Part shown: positions 23,309-34,821 of the stretch, in pieces | Layout: every line of letters starts with the position of its first letter | Numbering within the stretch: position 1 is the stretch's first letter | Assembly: GCA_964036315.1 (NCBI GenBank) | Contig: CAXIWW010000817.1 | Coordinates: forward strand, 8,157,501 to 8,221,500 | Length of the DNA stretch: 64,000 bases | Origin: Acanthosepion esculentum | Taxonomy: Eukaryota; Mollusca; Cephalopoda; Sepiida; Sepiidae | Direction: 5' to 3' | Position numbers and translations under genes: made by a program | Notes under the pieces: generated by a model | Told to the model about the DNA's origin: nothing | Seen by the model: only the letters and a program-made list of their open reading frames with translations | The model's database searches: none

Positions 23309-26300
23309 CTACCCAGGAGACTGTCCCAGGAAGTCCCAGGCAGACGACCCCCCACCCAGGAGAGAGTCCAAGAAAGACCCACGCAGACGACCCCGAGTCC
23401 AAGAAAGTCCCATACAGACGACCCCCCACCCAGGAGACAGTCTCAGAAAGTAACACGCAGACGACCACCAGTCCCAGAAAGTCCCACGCACACGACCACC
23501 AGTAACACAATGACCTACGCAGACGACCCCCCCACCAAGGAGACAGTCCCAGAAAGTCCCACGCAGACGACCCCCCCACCCATGAGACAGTCGCAGAAAG
23601 TCCCACGGAGACGACCCACTGTCCCAGTAAGTCCCACGCAGACAACCCCCAGTCCCAGAAAGTCCCACGCAGACGAACCCCACCCAGGAGACTGTCCCAG
23701 AAAGTCCCACGCAGACGAACCCCCACCCAGGAGACAGTCCCAGAAAGACCCACGCAGACGACACCCAGACCCTGAAAGTCCAAAGCAGACGACCTCCCAC
23801 GCAGGAGACAGTCCCAGAAAGTCCCACGCAGACGAACCCCCACCCAGGAGACAGTCCCAGAAAGACCCACGCAGACGACCCCAGTCCCAGAAAGTCCCAC
23901 GCAGACGACTCCCCACCCAGGAGACAGTCCCAGAAAGTCCCACGCAGACGACCCCCCACCCAGGAGAAAGTCCCAGAAAGTCCCAAGCAGACGAGCCCAG
24001 TCCCAGAAAGTCCCATGCAGACGACCCCCACCCAGGATACAGTCCCTGAAACTACCACGCAGATGACACCCAGTCTCAGAAAGTCCCAGGCAGAAGAATC
24101 CCCACACAGGAGACAGTCCCAGAAAGTCCCACGCAGACAACGCCCCACCCAGGAGAGAGTCCAAAAAAGATCCACGCAGACGACACCGAGTCCTAGAAAG
24201 TCCCATACAGACGACCCCCCACCCAGGAGACTGTCCCAGAAAGTAACACGCAGACGACCACCAGTACAACAAAGTCCCACGCAGACGACCCCCCACCCAG
24301 GAGACAGTCCCAGAATGTCCCACGCAGACGACCCACAGTCCCAGAATGTCGCACGGAGAGGCCCCCCACCAAGGAGACAGTCCCAGAAAGTCCCACGCAG
24401 ACGATCCCCCAACCAGAAGAGAGTCCCTGAAAGTCCCACGCAGACAACACCCAGTCCCAGATAGTCCCACGCAGACGACTCCCCACCGAGGAGACAGTCC
24501 AAGAAAGTCCCACGCAGACGAGCCCAGTCCCAGAAAGTCCCACGCAGACGACCCCCACCCAGGAGACAGTCCCAGAAAGTCCCACGCAGACGAACCCCCA
24601 CCCAGGAGAAAGTCCCAGAAAGTCCCACGCAGAGGAGCCCAGTCCCAGAAAGTCCCACGCAGACGACCCCCACCCAGGAGACAGTCCCAGAAACTACCAC
24701 GCAGATGACACCCAGTCTCAGAAAGTCCCAGGCAGACGAATCCCCACCCAGGAGACAGTCCCAGAAAGTCCCACGCAGACGAACCCCCACCCAGGAGACA
24801 GTCCCAGAAAGACCCACGCAGACGACCCCAGTCCCAGAAAGTCCCACGCAGACGACTCCCCACCCAGGAGACAGTCCCAGAAAGTCCCTCGCAGACGACC
24901 CCCCACCAAGGAGACAGTCCAAGAAAGACCCACGCAGACGACCCCGAGTCCAAGAAAGTCCCATACAGACGACCCCCCACCCAGGAGACTGTCCCAAAAA
25001 GTAACACGGAGACGACCCCCAGTCCCAGAAAGTCCAACGCAGACGACCACCAGTACCACAAAGTCCCACGCAGACGACCCCCCAACCAGGAGACAGTCCC
25101 AGAATGTCCCACGCAGACGACCCACAGTCCCAGAATGTCGCACGCAGACGCCCCCCACCAAGGAGACAGTCCCAGAAAGTCCCACGCAGACGATCCCCCA
25201 CCCAGAAGAGAGTCCCTGAAAGTCCCACGCAGACAACCCCCAGTCCCAGATAGTCCCAGGCAGACGACCCCCACCCAGGAGACAGTCCCAGAAAGTCACA
25301 CGCAGACGACACCCAGTCCATGAAAGTCCCAAGCAGACGACCTCCCACGCAGGAGACAGTCCCAGAAAGTCCCACGCAAACGAACCCCCACCCAGGAGAA
25401 AGTCCCACGCAGAGGAGCCCAGTCCCAGAAAGTCCCACGCAGACGACCCCCACCCTGGAGACAGTCCCAGAAACTACCACGCAGATGACACCCAGTCTCA
25501 GAAAGTCCCAGGCAGACGAATCCCCACCCAGGAGACAGTCCCAGAGAGTCCCACGCAGACGACGCCCCACCCAGGAGAGAGTCCAAAAAAGATCCACGCA
25601 GACGACCCCGAGTCCTAGAAAGTCCCATACAGAAGACCCCCCACCCAGGAGACAGTCCCAGAAAGTAACACGCAGACGACCCCCAGTCCAAGAAAGTCCC
25701 ACGCAGACGACCACCAGTCCCACAAATTCCCACGCAGACGGCCCCCACCAAGGAGACAGTCCCAGAAAGTCCCACGCAGACGACCCACAGTCCCAGAATG
25801 TCCCACGCAGACGCCCCCCACCAAGGAGACAGTCCCAGAAAGTCCCACGCAGACTATCCCCCACCCAGAAGAGAGTCCCTGAAAGTCCCACGCAGACAAC
25901 CCCCAGTCCCAGAATGTCCCACGAAGACGAACCCCAGTCCCAGAAAGTCCCAAGCAGAAGACCCCCTGTCCCAGAAAGTCCCACGCAGACGACTCCCAGT
26001 CCCAAAAAATCCCACGCAGAGGACCCTCCACAAAGGAGACAGTCCCAGAAAGTCCCACGCAGACGAACCCCCACCCAGGAGAAAGTCCCAGAAAGTCCCA
26101 CGCAGAGGAGCCCAGTCCCAGAAAGTCCCACGCAGACGACCCCCACCCAGGAGTCAGTCCCAGAAACTACCACGCAGATGACACCCTTTCTCAGAAAGTC
26201 CCAGGCAGACGAATCCCCACCCAGGAGACTGTCCCAGAAAGTCCCACGCAGACGACGCCCCGCCCAGGAGAGAGTCCAAAAAAGATCCACGCAGACGACC

Positions 26301-28294
26301 CCGAGTCCTAGAAAGTCCCATACAGACGACCCCCCACCCAGGAGACAGTCCCAGAAAGTCCCACGCAGAAGACCCCCTGTCCCAGAAAGTCCCACGCAGA
26401 CGACACCCAGTCCCAAAAAATCCCACGCAGAGGACCCTCCACTCAGGTGACAGTCCCAAAAATTCCCACGCAGACTACCCCCAACCCAGGAGACAGTCCC
26501 AGAAAGTCCCACGCAGACGACCCCCAGTCCCAGAAAGTCCCACGCAGACGAACGCCACCCAGGAGACTGTCCCAGAAACTCCCACGCAGACGACACCCAG
26601 TCCCTGAAAGTCCCAAGATGACGACCTCCCACGCAGGAGACAGTCCCAGGAAGTCCCACGCAGACGAACCCCCACCGAGGAGACAGTCCCAGAAAGACCC
26701 ACGCAGACGACCCCAGTCCCAGAAAGTCCCACGCAGACGACTCCCCACCCAGGAGACAGTCCCAGAAAGTCCCACGCAGACGACCCCCCACCAAGGAGAG
26801 AGTCCAAGAAAGACCCACGCAGACGACCCCGAGTCCAAGAAAGTCCCATACAGACGACCCCCCACCCAGGAGACTGTCCCAGAAAGTAACACGCAGACGA
26901 CCCCCAGTCCGAGAAAGTCCAACGCAGACGACCACCAGTACCACAAAGTCCCACGCAGACGACCCCCCACCCAGGAGACAGTCCCAGAATGTCCCACGCA
27001 GACGACCCACAGTCCCAGAATGTCGCACGCAGACGCCCCCCACCAAGGAGACAGTCCCAGAAAGTCCCACGCAGACGATCCCCCACCCAGAAGAGAGTCC
27101 CTGTAAGTCCCACGCAGACAATCCCCAGTCCCAGATAGTCCCACGCAGACGACCCCCACCCAGGAGACAGTCCCAGAAACTACCACGCAGATGACACCCA
27201 GTCTCAGAAAGTCCCAGGCAGACGAATCCCCACCCAGGAGACAGTCCCAGAAAGTCCCACACAGACGACGCCCCACCCAGGAGAGAGTCCAAAAAAGATC
27301 CACGCAGACGACCCCGAGTCCTAGAAAGTCCCATACAGACGACCCCCCACCCAGGAGACAGTCCCAGAAAGTAACACGCAGACGACCCCCAGTCCAAGAA
27401 AGTCCCACGCAGACGACCACCAGTCCCACAAAGTCCCACGCAGACGGCCCCCACCAAGGAGACAGTCCCAGAAAGTCCCACGCAGACGACCCACAGTCCC
27501 AGAATGTCCCACGCAGACGCCCCCCACCAAGGAGACAGTCCCAGAAAGTCCCACGCAGACGATCCCCCACCCAGAAGAGAGTCCCTGAAAGTCCCACGCA
27601 GACAACCCCCAGTCCCAGAATGTCCCACGAAGACGAACCCCAGTCCCAGAAAGTCCCACGCAGAAGACCCCCTGTCCCAGAAAGTCCCACGCAGACGACA
27701 CCCAGACCCAAAAAATCCCACGCAGAGGACCCTCCACAAAGGAGACAGTCCCAGAAAGTCCCACGCAGACGGACCCCCACCCAGGAGTCTGTACCAGAAA
27801 GACCCACGCAGACGACCCCCTGTCTCAGAAAGTCCCAAGCAGACGACTACCCACCCAGGAGACAGTCCCAGAAAGTCCCACGCAGACGAACCCCCACCCA
27901 GGAGACAGTCCCAGAAAGACCCACGCAGACGACCCCAGTCCCAGAAAGTCCCACGCAGACGACTCCCCACCCAGGAGACAGTCCCAGAAAGTCCCACGCA
28001 GACGACCCCCCACCATGGAGAGAGTCCAAGAAAGACCCACGCAGACGACCCCGAGTCCAAGAATGTCCCATACAGACGACCCCCCACCCAGGAGACAGTC
28101 CCAGAAAGTAACACGCAGACGACCACCAGTCCCAGAAAGTCCCACGCACACGACCACCAGTCCCACAATGTCCTACGCAGACGACCCCCCCACCAAGTAG
28201 ACAGTCCCAGAAAGTCCCACGCAGACGACCCCCCACCCATGAGACAGTCCAAGTAAGTCCCACGGAGACGACCCACAGTCCCAGAAAGTTTCAC
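23309..28294 (-). other. Stop-free frame of 1661 codons in Sat-A; probably not a gene
   Basis: A single frame on the G-rich strand stays open for 4986 bp. Its translation is a repeat of three phrases, VCVGLSGTVSWVG, RLRGTFWDCLLGG and SSAWDFLGLSPGW, which are simply the three frames of the 31/43-bp satellite read in turn because both unit lengths leave remainder 1 on division by 3. The predicted product is glycine-, tryptophan- and serine-rich with no recognisable domain, signal peptide or membrane segment. Overlapping frames in other phases and on the other strand are also open for hundreds of codons. The length is an outlier even for this array, which is why it is recorded, but nothing beyond openness supports coding. 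Confidence 0.1.
24040..27720 (-). repeat. Higher-order repeat in Sat-A (1706-bp offset)
   Basis: The unusual unit ACTACCACGCAGATGACACC starts near 24051, 24693, 25473, 26165 and 27178. The stretches after 25473 and 27178 match over several hundred bases at an offset of about 1706 bp. On the - strand the 147-codon frames at 25615-26058 and 27321-27764 differ at only a few residues at the same offset. Spacings of 642, 780, 692 and 1013 bp show that the higher-order unit gains and loses blocks of 31- and 43-bp units. Confidence 0.75.
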
Positions 28295-31066
28295 TCAGAC
28301 GCCCCCAGTCCCAGAAAATCCCACGCCGACGAGCCCCACCCAGGAGACTGTCCCAGAAACTCCCACGCAGACGACACCCAGTCCCTGAAAGTCCCAAGCA
28401 GACGACCTCCCACGCAGGAGACAGACCCAGAAAGTCCCACGCAGACGAACCCCCACCCAAGAGACAGTCACAGAAAGACCCACGCAGACGGCCCCAGTCC
28501 CAGAAAGTCCCACGCAGACGACTCCCCACCCAGGAGAGAGTCCAAGAAAGACCCACGCAGACGACCCCGAGTCCAAGAAAGTCCCATACAGAAGACCCCC
28601 CCCCCACCCAGGAGACAGTCCCAGAAAGTAACACGCAGACGACCCCCAGTCCCAGAAAGTCCCACGCACACGACCACCAGTCCCACAATGTCCTACGCAG
28701 ACGACCCCCCCACCAAGGAGACAGTCCCAGAAAATCCCACGCAGACAACCCCCCCACCCATGAGACAGTCCCAGAAAGTCCCACGGAGATTACCCACTGT
28801 CCCAGAAAGTCCCACGCAGACGCCCCCAACCAAGGAGACATTACCAGAAATTCCCACGCAGACGACACCTAGTCCCAGAAAGTCCCACGCAGAAGACACC
28901 CTGTCCCAGAAAGTCCCACGCAGACGACCCCAGTCCCAGAAAATCCCACGCAGTGGACTCTCCACCCAGGAGACAGTCCCAGAAAGTCCCACTGAGAGGA
29001 CCCACCCAACCAGGAGAGAGAACCAGAAAGACCCACGCAGACGACCCCCTGTCTCAGAAAGTCCCACGCAGACTACTCCCCGCCCAGGAAACAGTCCCAG
29101 AAAGTCCCACGCAGACGACACCCAATCCCAGAATGTCCCACGCAGACGACCACCAGTCCCACAAAGTCCTACGCAGAAAGGAGACAGTCCCAGAAAGTCC
29201 CACGCAGAAGAAACACCACCCAGGAGTCAGTACCAGAAAGACCCACGCAGACGAACCCCTGTCTCAGAAAGTCTCACACAGACGACTATCCACCCAGGAG
29301 ACAGTCCCAGAAAGTCCCACGCAGACGACCTCCCACCCAGGAGACAGTCCCAGAAAGTCCCACGCAGACGACCCCCACCCAGTAGACAGTCCCAGAAAGT
29401 CCCACGCAGACGACCCCCAGTCCAAGAAAGTCCCACGCAGACGACCCCCCACCCAGGAGACAGTCACAGAATGTCCCACGTAGACAACACCACACCCAGG
29501 AGACAGTCCGAGGAAGACCCATGCAGACGACCCCCAGTCCCAGAAAGTCCCACGCAGACGACTCCCCACCCAGGAGACAGTCCCAGAAAGTCCCACGAAG
29601 ACGACTCTCACCCAGGAGACAGTCCCAGAAAGACCCACGCAGACGAACCCAGTCCCAGAAAGTCCCACGCAGACGACCGCCCACCCAGGAGGCAGTCCCA
29701 GAAAGTCCCACGCAGACGAACCCCAGTCCCAGAAAGTCCCATGCAGACGGCACCCACCCAGTAGACAGTCCCAGATATCCCACGCAGACGACCCCCACCC
29801 AGGAGAGAGTCCCAGAAAGACCTACGCAGACGAACCCAGTCCCAGAAAGTCCCACGCAGACGACCGCCCACCCAGGAGACAGTCCCAGAAAGTCCCACGC
29901 AGACGAACCCAGTCCCAGAAAGTCCCACGCAGACGACCGCCCACACAGGAGACAGTCCCAGAAAGTCCCACGCAGAAAACGCCCAGTCCCAGAAAGTCCC
30001 ACGCAGACGACCCCCAACCCAGGTACAGTACAAGAAAGTCCCACGCAGACGACCACCAGTCCCAGAATGTCCCACGCAGACCAGTCACAGTCCAAGAAAG
30101 TCCCATGCAGACGACCCCCCACCCAGGAGACAGTCCCAGAAAGACCCAAACTGACGACCCCCCACCCAGGAGACAGTCCCAGAAAGTCATACGCAGACGA
30201 CCCCCAGTCCCAGAAAGTCCCATGCAGACGACCCCCCACCCAGGAGACAGTCCCAGATCGTCCCACGCAGACGACCCCCCACCCAGGAGACAGTCCCAGA
30301 AAGTCCCACGCAGACGACCCCCAGTCCCAGAAAGTCCCGCGCCGACGAGCCCCAGTCCGAGAAAGTCCCTCGAAGACGACCCTCCACCCAGGAGACAGTC
30401 CCAGAACGTCCCAAAAAGACGACCCCCCACCCTGGAGACTGTCCCAGAAAGTCCCACGCGGTCAACCCCCAGTCCCAGAAAGTCTCACGCAGACGACCCC
30501 CAGTCCCACAATGTCCTACGCAGAGGACACCCCCACCCAGGGGACAGTCCCAGAAAGTCCCACGCATACGACCCCCAACCCATGAGACAGTCCCAGAAAG
30601 TCCCACGGTGACGACTCACAGTCCCAGAAAGTCCGACGCAGACGACCCCCATCCATGAGACCGTCCCAGAAATTCCCACGCAGACGATCCCTAGTCCCAG
30701 AAAGTCCCAGGCAGACGACTCCGAGACAGGAGACAGTCCCAGAAAGTCCCACGCAGACGACCCCCAGTCCCAGAAAGTCCCACGAAGACGACCCCCCACC
30801 CAAGAGACAGACCCAGAAAGTCCCAGGCAGACGACACCCCACCCAGGAGACAATCCCAGAAAGACCCACCAGACGGACCCCTGTCTCAGAAAGTCCCACG
30901 CAGACGACTCCCCACCCAGGAGGCAGTCCCAGAAAGACCCACGCAGACAACCCCCCACCCAGGAGACAGTCCCAGAAAGACCCACGCAGACGACCCCCAG
31001 TCCCAGAAAGTCCCACGCAGACGAGTCACAGTCCCATAAAGTCCCACGCAGACGAACCCCCACCCC

Positions 31067-34000
31067 ATCAGCAATCTCAGGCTGCTGCAAGCCGAATTCT
31101 CCTGACTCTTTTGTGAAAATTGCCTTACAAGCAATCCCAGGCGTCTACGAGCCGACTTCTCTTGTCTCTTTTGTGAAAATTGCCTTAAAAGCAATCTCAG
31201 GCTGCTACAAAACGACATCTTTTGTCTCTTTTTTAAAAACTGCCTTACAATCAATATCAGCCAGCTACAAGCCGAATACGCCTGGCTATTTTGTGAAACT
31301 GCCATTCAAGCAATCTCAAGCCTCTACAAATCGACATATGCTGGCTCTTTTGTTACAACTGCCTTACAAGCAATCTCAGGCTTCAGTAATATGAATTATC
31401 CTGGCTTTGGTGCGAATTGCCTTACAAGCAATCCCAGGCGGCTACGAGCCGATTTCTCGTGGCCCATTCATGGCAACTGCCTTACAAGAAATCTCAGGCT
31501 GACACAAGCCGAATTCTCATTGCGCTTTTGTGACAACTGCCTTACAAGAAATGTCAGGCTGCTACGAGCCGACTTCTCTTGGCTCTTTTGTGAAACTGCC
31601 TTACAAGTAATCTCAGGCTGCTACAAGCCGAATTCTCCTGGAGCTTTTGTGACAACTGCCTTACAAGCAATGTCAGGTTGCTACCAGCCGACTTCTCTTG
31701 GCTCTTTTGTGAAAGCTGCCTTACAAGTAATATCAGGCCGCTACAAATCGACATCTCCTGTCTCTTTTGTGAAAACTGCCTTACAAGCAATCTCAGGCTG
31801 CAACAAGCCGAATTCTCCTGGTTCTATTGTGACGACTGCCTAACAAGCAATCTCAGGCTGCAGCAATCCCAAGTCTCCTGGCTTTTTGTGCCAATTGCCT
31901 TACAACCAATCCCAGGCAGCTACGAGCCGATTTCTCCTGGCTCATTTGTGGCAACTGCCTTACAAGCAATCTCATGCTCCAGCAAGCCGAATTCTCCTGG
32001 CTCTTTTGTGCAAATTGCCTTACAAGCAATCCCAGGCGTCTACGGGGCAACTTCTCTTGTCCGTTTTTTAAAAACTGCCTTAAAAGCAATCTTTGATTGC
32101 TACAAAACGACATCTTTTGCCTCTTTTTTAAAAACTGCCTTACAATCAATCTCAGCCTGCTACAAGCCGAATACGCCTGGCTCTTTTGTGAAACTGCCTT
32201 ACAAGTAATCTCAGGCTGCCGCTATTCCAATTCTCCTGACTTTTTGTGCCAATTGAATTACAAGCAATCCCAGTCTGCTATGAGCTGATTTCTCCTGGCT
32301 CTTTTGTGGCAACTGCCTTACAAGCAATGTCAGGCTGCTACGAGCCGTCTTCTCTTGGCTCTTTTGTGAAAACTGCCTTACAAGCAATGTCAGGCTGCTA
32401 CGAGCCGACTTCTCCTGGGTCTTTTGTGGCAACTGCCTTACAAGAAATCTCAGGCTGCTACAAGCCGAATACGCATGGCTCTTTTGTGAAAACTGCCTTA
32501 CAAGCAATGTCAGGCTGCTACGAGCCGACTTCCCTTGCTCTTTTGTGAAAACTGCCTTACAATTAATATCAGGCCGCTACAAATCGACATCTCCTGTCTC
32601 ATTTGTGACAACTGCCTTACAAGTAATATCAAGCTGCTACAAAACGACATCTCCTGTCTCATTTGTGACAACTGCCTTACAAGTAATATCAAGCTGCTTC
32701 AAAACGACATCTCCTGTCTCTTTTGTTAAACTGCCGTACAAGCAATCTCAGGCTGATACAAGCCGAATACGCCTGTCTCTTTTGTGAAAACTGCCTTACA
32801 AGCAATCTCAGGCTGCAGCCAGGACAGTTCTCCTGACGTTTTGTGCCAATTGCCTTACAAGCAAACAGAGGCGGCTACGAGCCGATTTCTCCTGCCCTTT
32901 TGTGGCAACTGCCTTACAATAAATCTCATGCTGCTACAAGCCGAATTCTCCTGGCTCTTTTGTGCAATTTGCCTTACAAGCAATCCCAGGCGTCTACGAA
33001 CCGACTTCTCTTGTCTCTTTTGTGAAATCTGCATTAAAAGCAATCTCAGGCTGCTACAAACGACATCTCCTGTCTCTTTTTTTTAAACTGCCTTACAAGC
33101 AATCTCAGCCTGCTACAAGCCGAATACGCATGGCTCTTTTGTGAAACTGCCTTACAAGAATCTCAGGCCGCTACAAATCGACATATGCTGGCTCTTTTGT
33201 TACAACTACCTTACAAGCATTCTCAGGCTGCAGCAATATGAATTGCTTTGGCTTTTTGTGCGAATTGTCTTACAAGCAATCCCAGGGGACTACGAGCCCT
33301 TTTCTCCTGGCCCTTTTGTGGCAACTGCCTTACAAGAAATGTCAGGCTGCTATGAGACGACTTCTCTTGGCTCTTTTGTGAAAACTGCCATACAAGTAAT
33401 ATCAGCGTGCTACAAGACGACATCTCCTCTCTCTTTTGTGACACTGCCTTACAAGCAATCTCAGGCCGCTACAAGCCGAATACGCCTGGCTCATTTGTGA
33501 AATTGCATTGCAAGAAATATCAGGCTGCTACAAATCGTCATCTCCTTCTCTTTTGTGACAACTGCCTTACAAGCAATCTCAGTCTGCCGCCAGCACAGTT
33601 CTCCTGACTTTTTGTGCCAATTGCCTTAAAAGCAATCCCAGGCGGCTAAGTGCCGATTTCTCCTGGCTCTTTTGTGGTAACTGCCTTACAAGCAATCTCA
33701 GGCCGCTACAAATCGACATATCCTGGCTCTTTTGTCACAACTGCTTTACAAGCAATCTCAGGCTGCCGTTAGTCCAATTCTCCTGATTTTTTGTGCTAAT
33801 TGCCTTACAAGCAATCCCCGGCTGCTACGAACCGATTTCTCCTGGCTCATTTGTGGTATCTGCCTTACAAGCATTCTCAGGCTGCAGCAATATGAATTCT
33901 CCTGGCTTTTTGTGCGTATTGACTTACAAGCAAGCCCAGTCGTCTACGAACCGACTTCTCTTGTCTCTTTTGTGAAAACTGCCTTAAAAGCAATCTCAGA

Positions 34001-34107
34001 CTCCTACAAAACGACATCTCCTGTCTATTTTTTAAAAACTGCCTTACAATCAATCTCAGCCTGCTACAAGCCGAATACGTCGGGCTTTTTTGTGACAACA
34101 GCCTTAC
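31067..34107 (+). repeat. Sat-C array, 60-bp monomer, forward
   Basis: The monomer is 60 bp with the constant parts GCAATCTCAGGCTGCTACAA, CTCTTTTGTG and ACTGCCTTACAA. Variants alternate in the middle, for example GCCGAATACGCCTGG, ATCGACATCTCCTGTC, GAGCCGACTTCTCTTGG and CAGCAATATGAATTCTCC. The variant pair starting CAGGCGTCTACGAGCCGAC recurs near 31135, 32035, 32985 and, in altered form, 33948, which suggests a higher-order repeat of about 0.9-0.96 kb (15-16 monomers). Sixty is divisible by 3, so translations show a 20-residue repeat such as ALQAISGCYKPNSPGSFV. Several phases are open and no frame stands out as a gene. Confidence 0.94.
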
Positions 34108-34115
34108 TGAGATTA
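34100..34115. other. Foldback junction, Sat-C forward to reverse
   Basis: The forward monomer GACAACAGCCTTAC passes at about 34107 into TGAGATTACTTTTAGGCAG, the reverse-complement phase of the same monomer. No unrelated bases intervene. The fold removes the AAGCAATCTCA / TGAGATTGCTT overlap region, as expected if a strand switched near a short complementary tract. Confidence 0.8.
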
Positions 34116-34821
34116 CTTTTAGGCAGTTTTCACAAAAGAGAAGGAGATGACGATTTGTAGCAGCCTGATATTGCTTGCAAGGCAATTTCACAAAAGAGTC
34201 AGGCGTATTCGGCTTGTAGCGGCCTGAGATTGCTTGTAAGGCAGTTTCACAAAAGAGACAGTAGATGTCGTTTTGTAGCAGCCTGACATTACTTGTAAGG
34301 CAGTTTTCACAAAAGAGTCAGGAGAAGTCGGCTCGTAGCACCCTGACATTGTTTGTAAGGCAGTTGTCACAAAAGCTCCAGGAGAATTCGGCTTGTAGCA
34401 GCTTCATATTACTTGTCAGGCAGTTTTCACAAAAGAGCCAAGAGAAGTCGGCTCGTAGCAGCCTGACATTGCTTGTAAGGCAGTTGTCACAAAAGCCCCA
34501 GGAGACTTCGGCTTGTGGCAGCCTGAGATTTCTTGTAAGGCAGTTGCCACAAAAGAGCCTGGAGAAATCGGCTCGTACGCGCCTGGGATTGCTTGTAAGG
34601 CAATTCGATCAAAAAGCCAGGAGAATTCATATTGCTGCAGCCTGAGAATGCTTGTAAGGCAGATGCCACAAATGAGCCAGGAGAAATCGGTTCATAGCAG
34701 CCTGGCATTGCTTGTAAGGCAATTGGCACAAAAAGTCAGGAGAAGTGGACTAGCGGCTGCCTGAGACTGCTTGTAAGGCAGCTGTCACAAAAGAGCCAGG
34801 ATATGTCGATTTGTAGCGGCC
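34108..34821 (-). repeat. Sat-C array, short reverse block
   Basis: About twelve 60-bp monomers lie in reverse orientation (GCCTGAGATTGCTTGTAAGG with CACAAAAGAG repeated). Middle variants match those of the forward block, including the CTGCAGCCTGAGAATGC and GGAGAATTCATATTGC pair that also occurs in the reverse block of the second Sat-C region near 51420. The block ends in GATTTGTAGCGGCC, where Sat-L begins. Confidence 0.93.

Larger units (their letters stand above)
18247..31066 (-). repeat. Sat-A array, C-rich strand on +
   Basis: This is a 12.8 kb array of the same 31/43-bp units as in 1-1740, reverse-complemented: CCCAGAAAGTCCCACGCAGA and CCCACCCAGGAGACAGTC dominate. The first 0.6-0.9 kb mirrors the right end of the array at 1-1740 apart from indels of one or two units. 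Several shared irregular units (for example TAGATATCCCACGC, ACTACCACGCAGATGACACC and GACAGGAGAGTGTGCCAGC) recur at kilobase spacing and reveal higher-order repeats. Both strands are open for long distances in several frames because the consensus has no stop codon in them. I see no start context, splice signal or domain that would support a gene. The right end joins Sat-C at about 31066. Confidence 0.95.

Noticed and set aside
18197..30611. Proline/arginine/serine-rich frames on + (PTQTTPHPGDSPRKSHADD type) as a repetitive secreted or mucin-like protein
   Set aside because: All three phases of Sat-A are strung together in each frame, there is no signal peptide or unique end domain, and equally long frames exist on the opposite strand.
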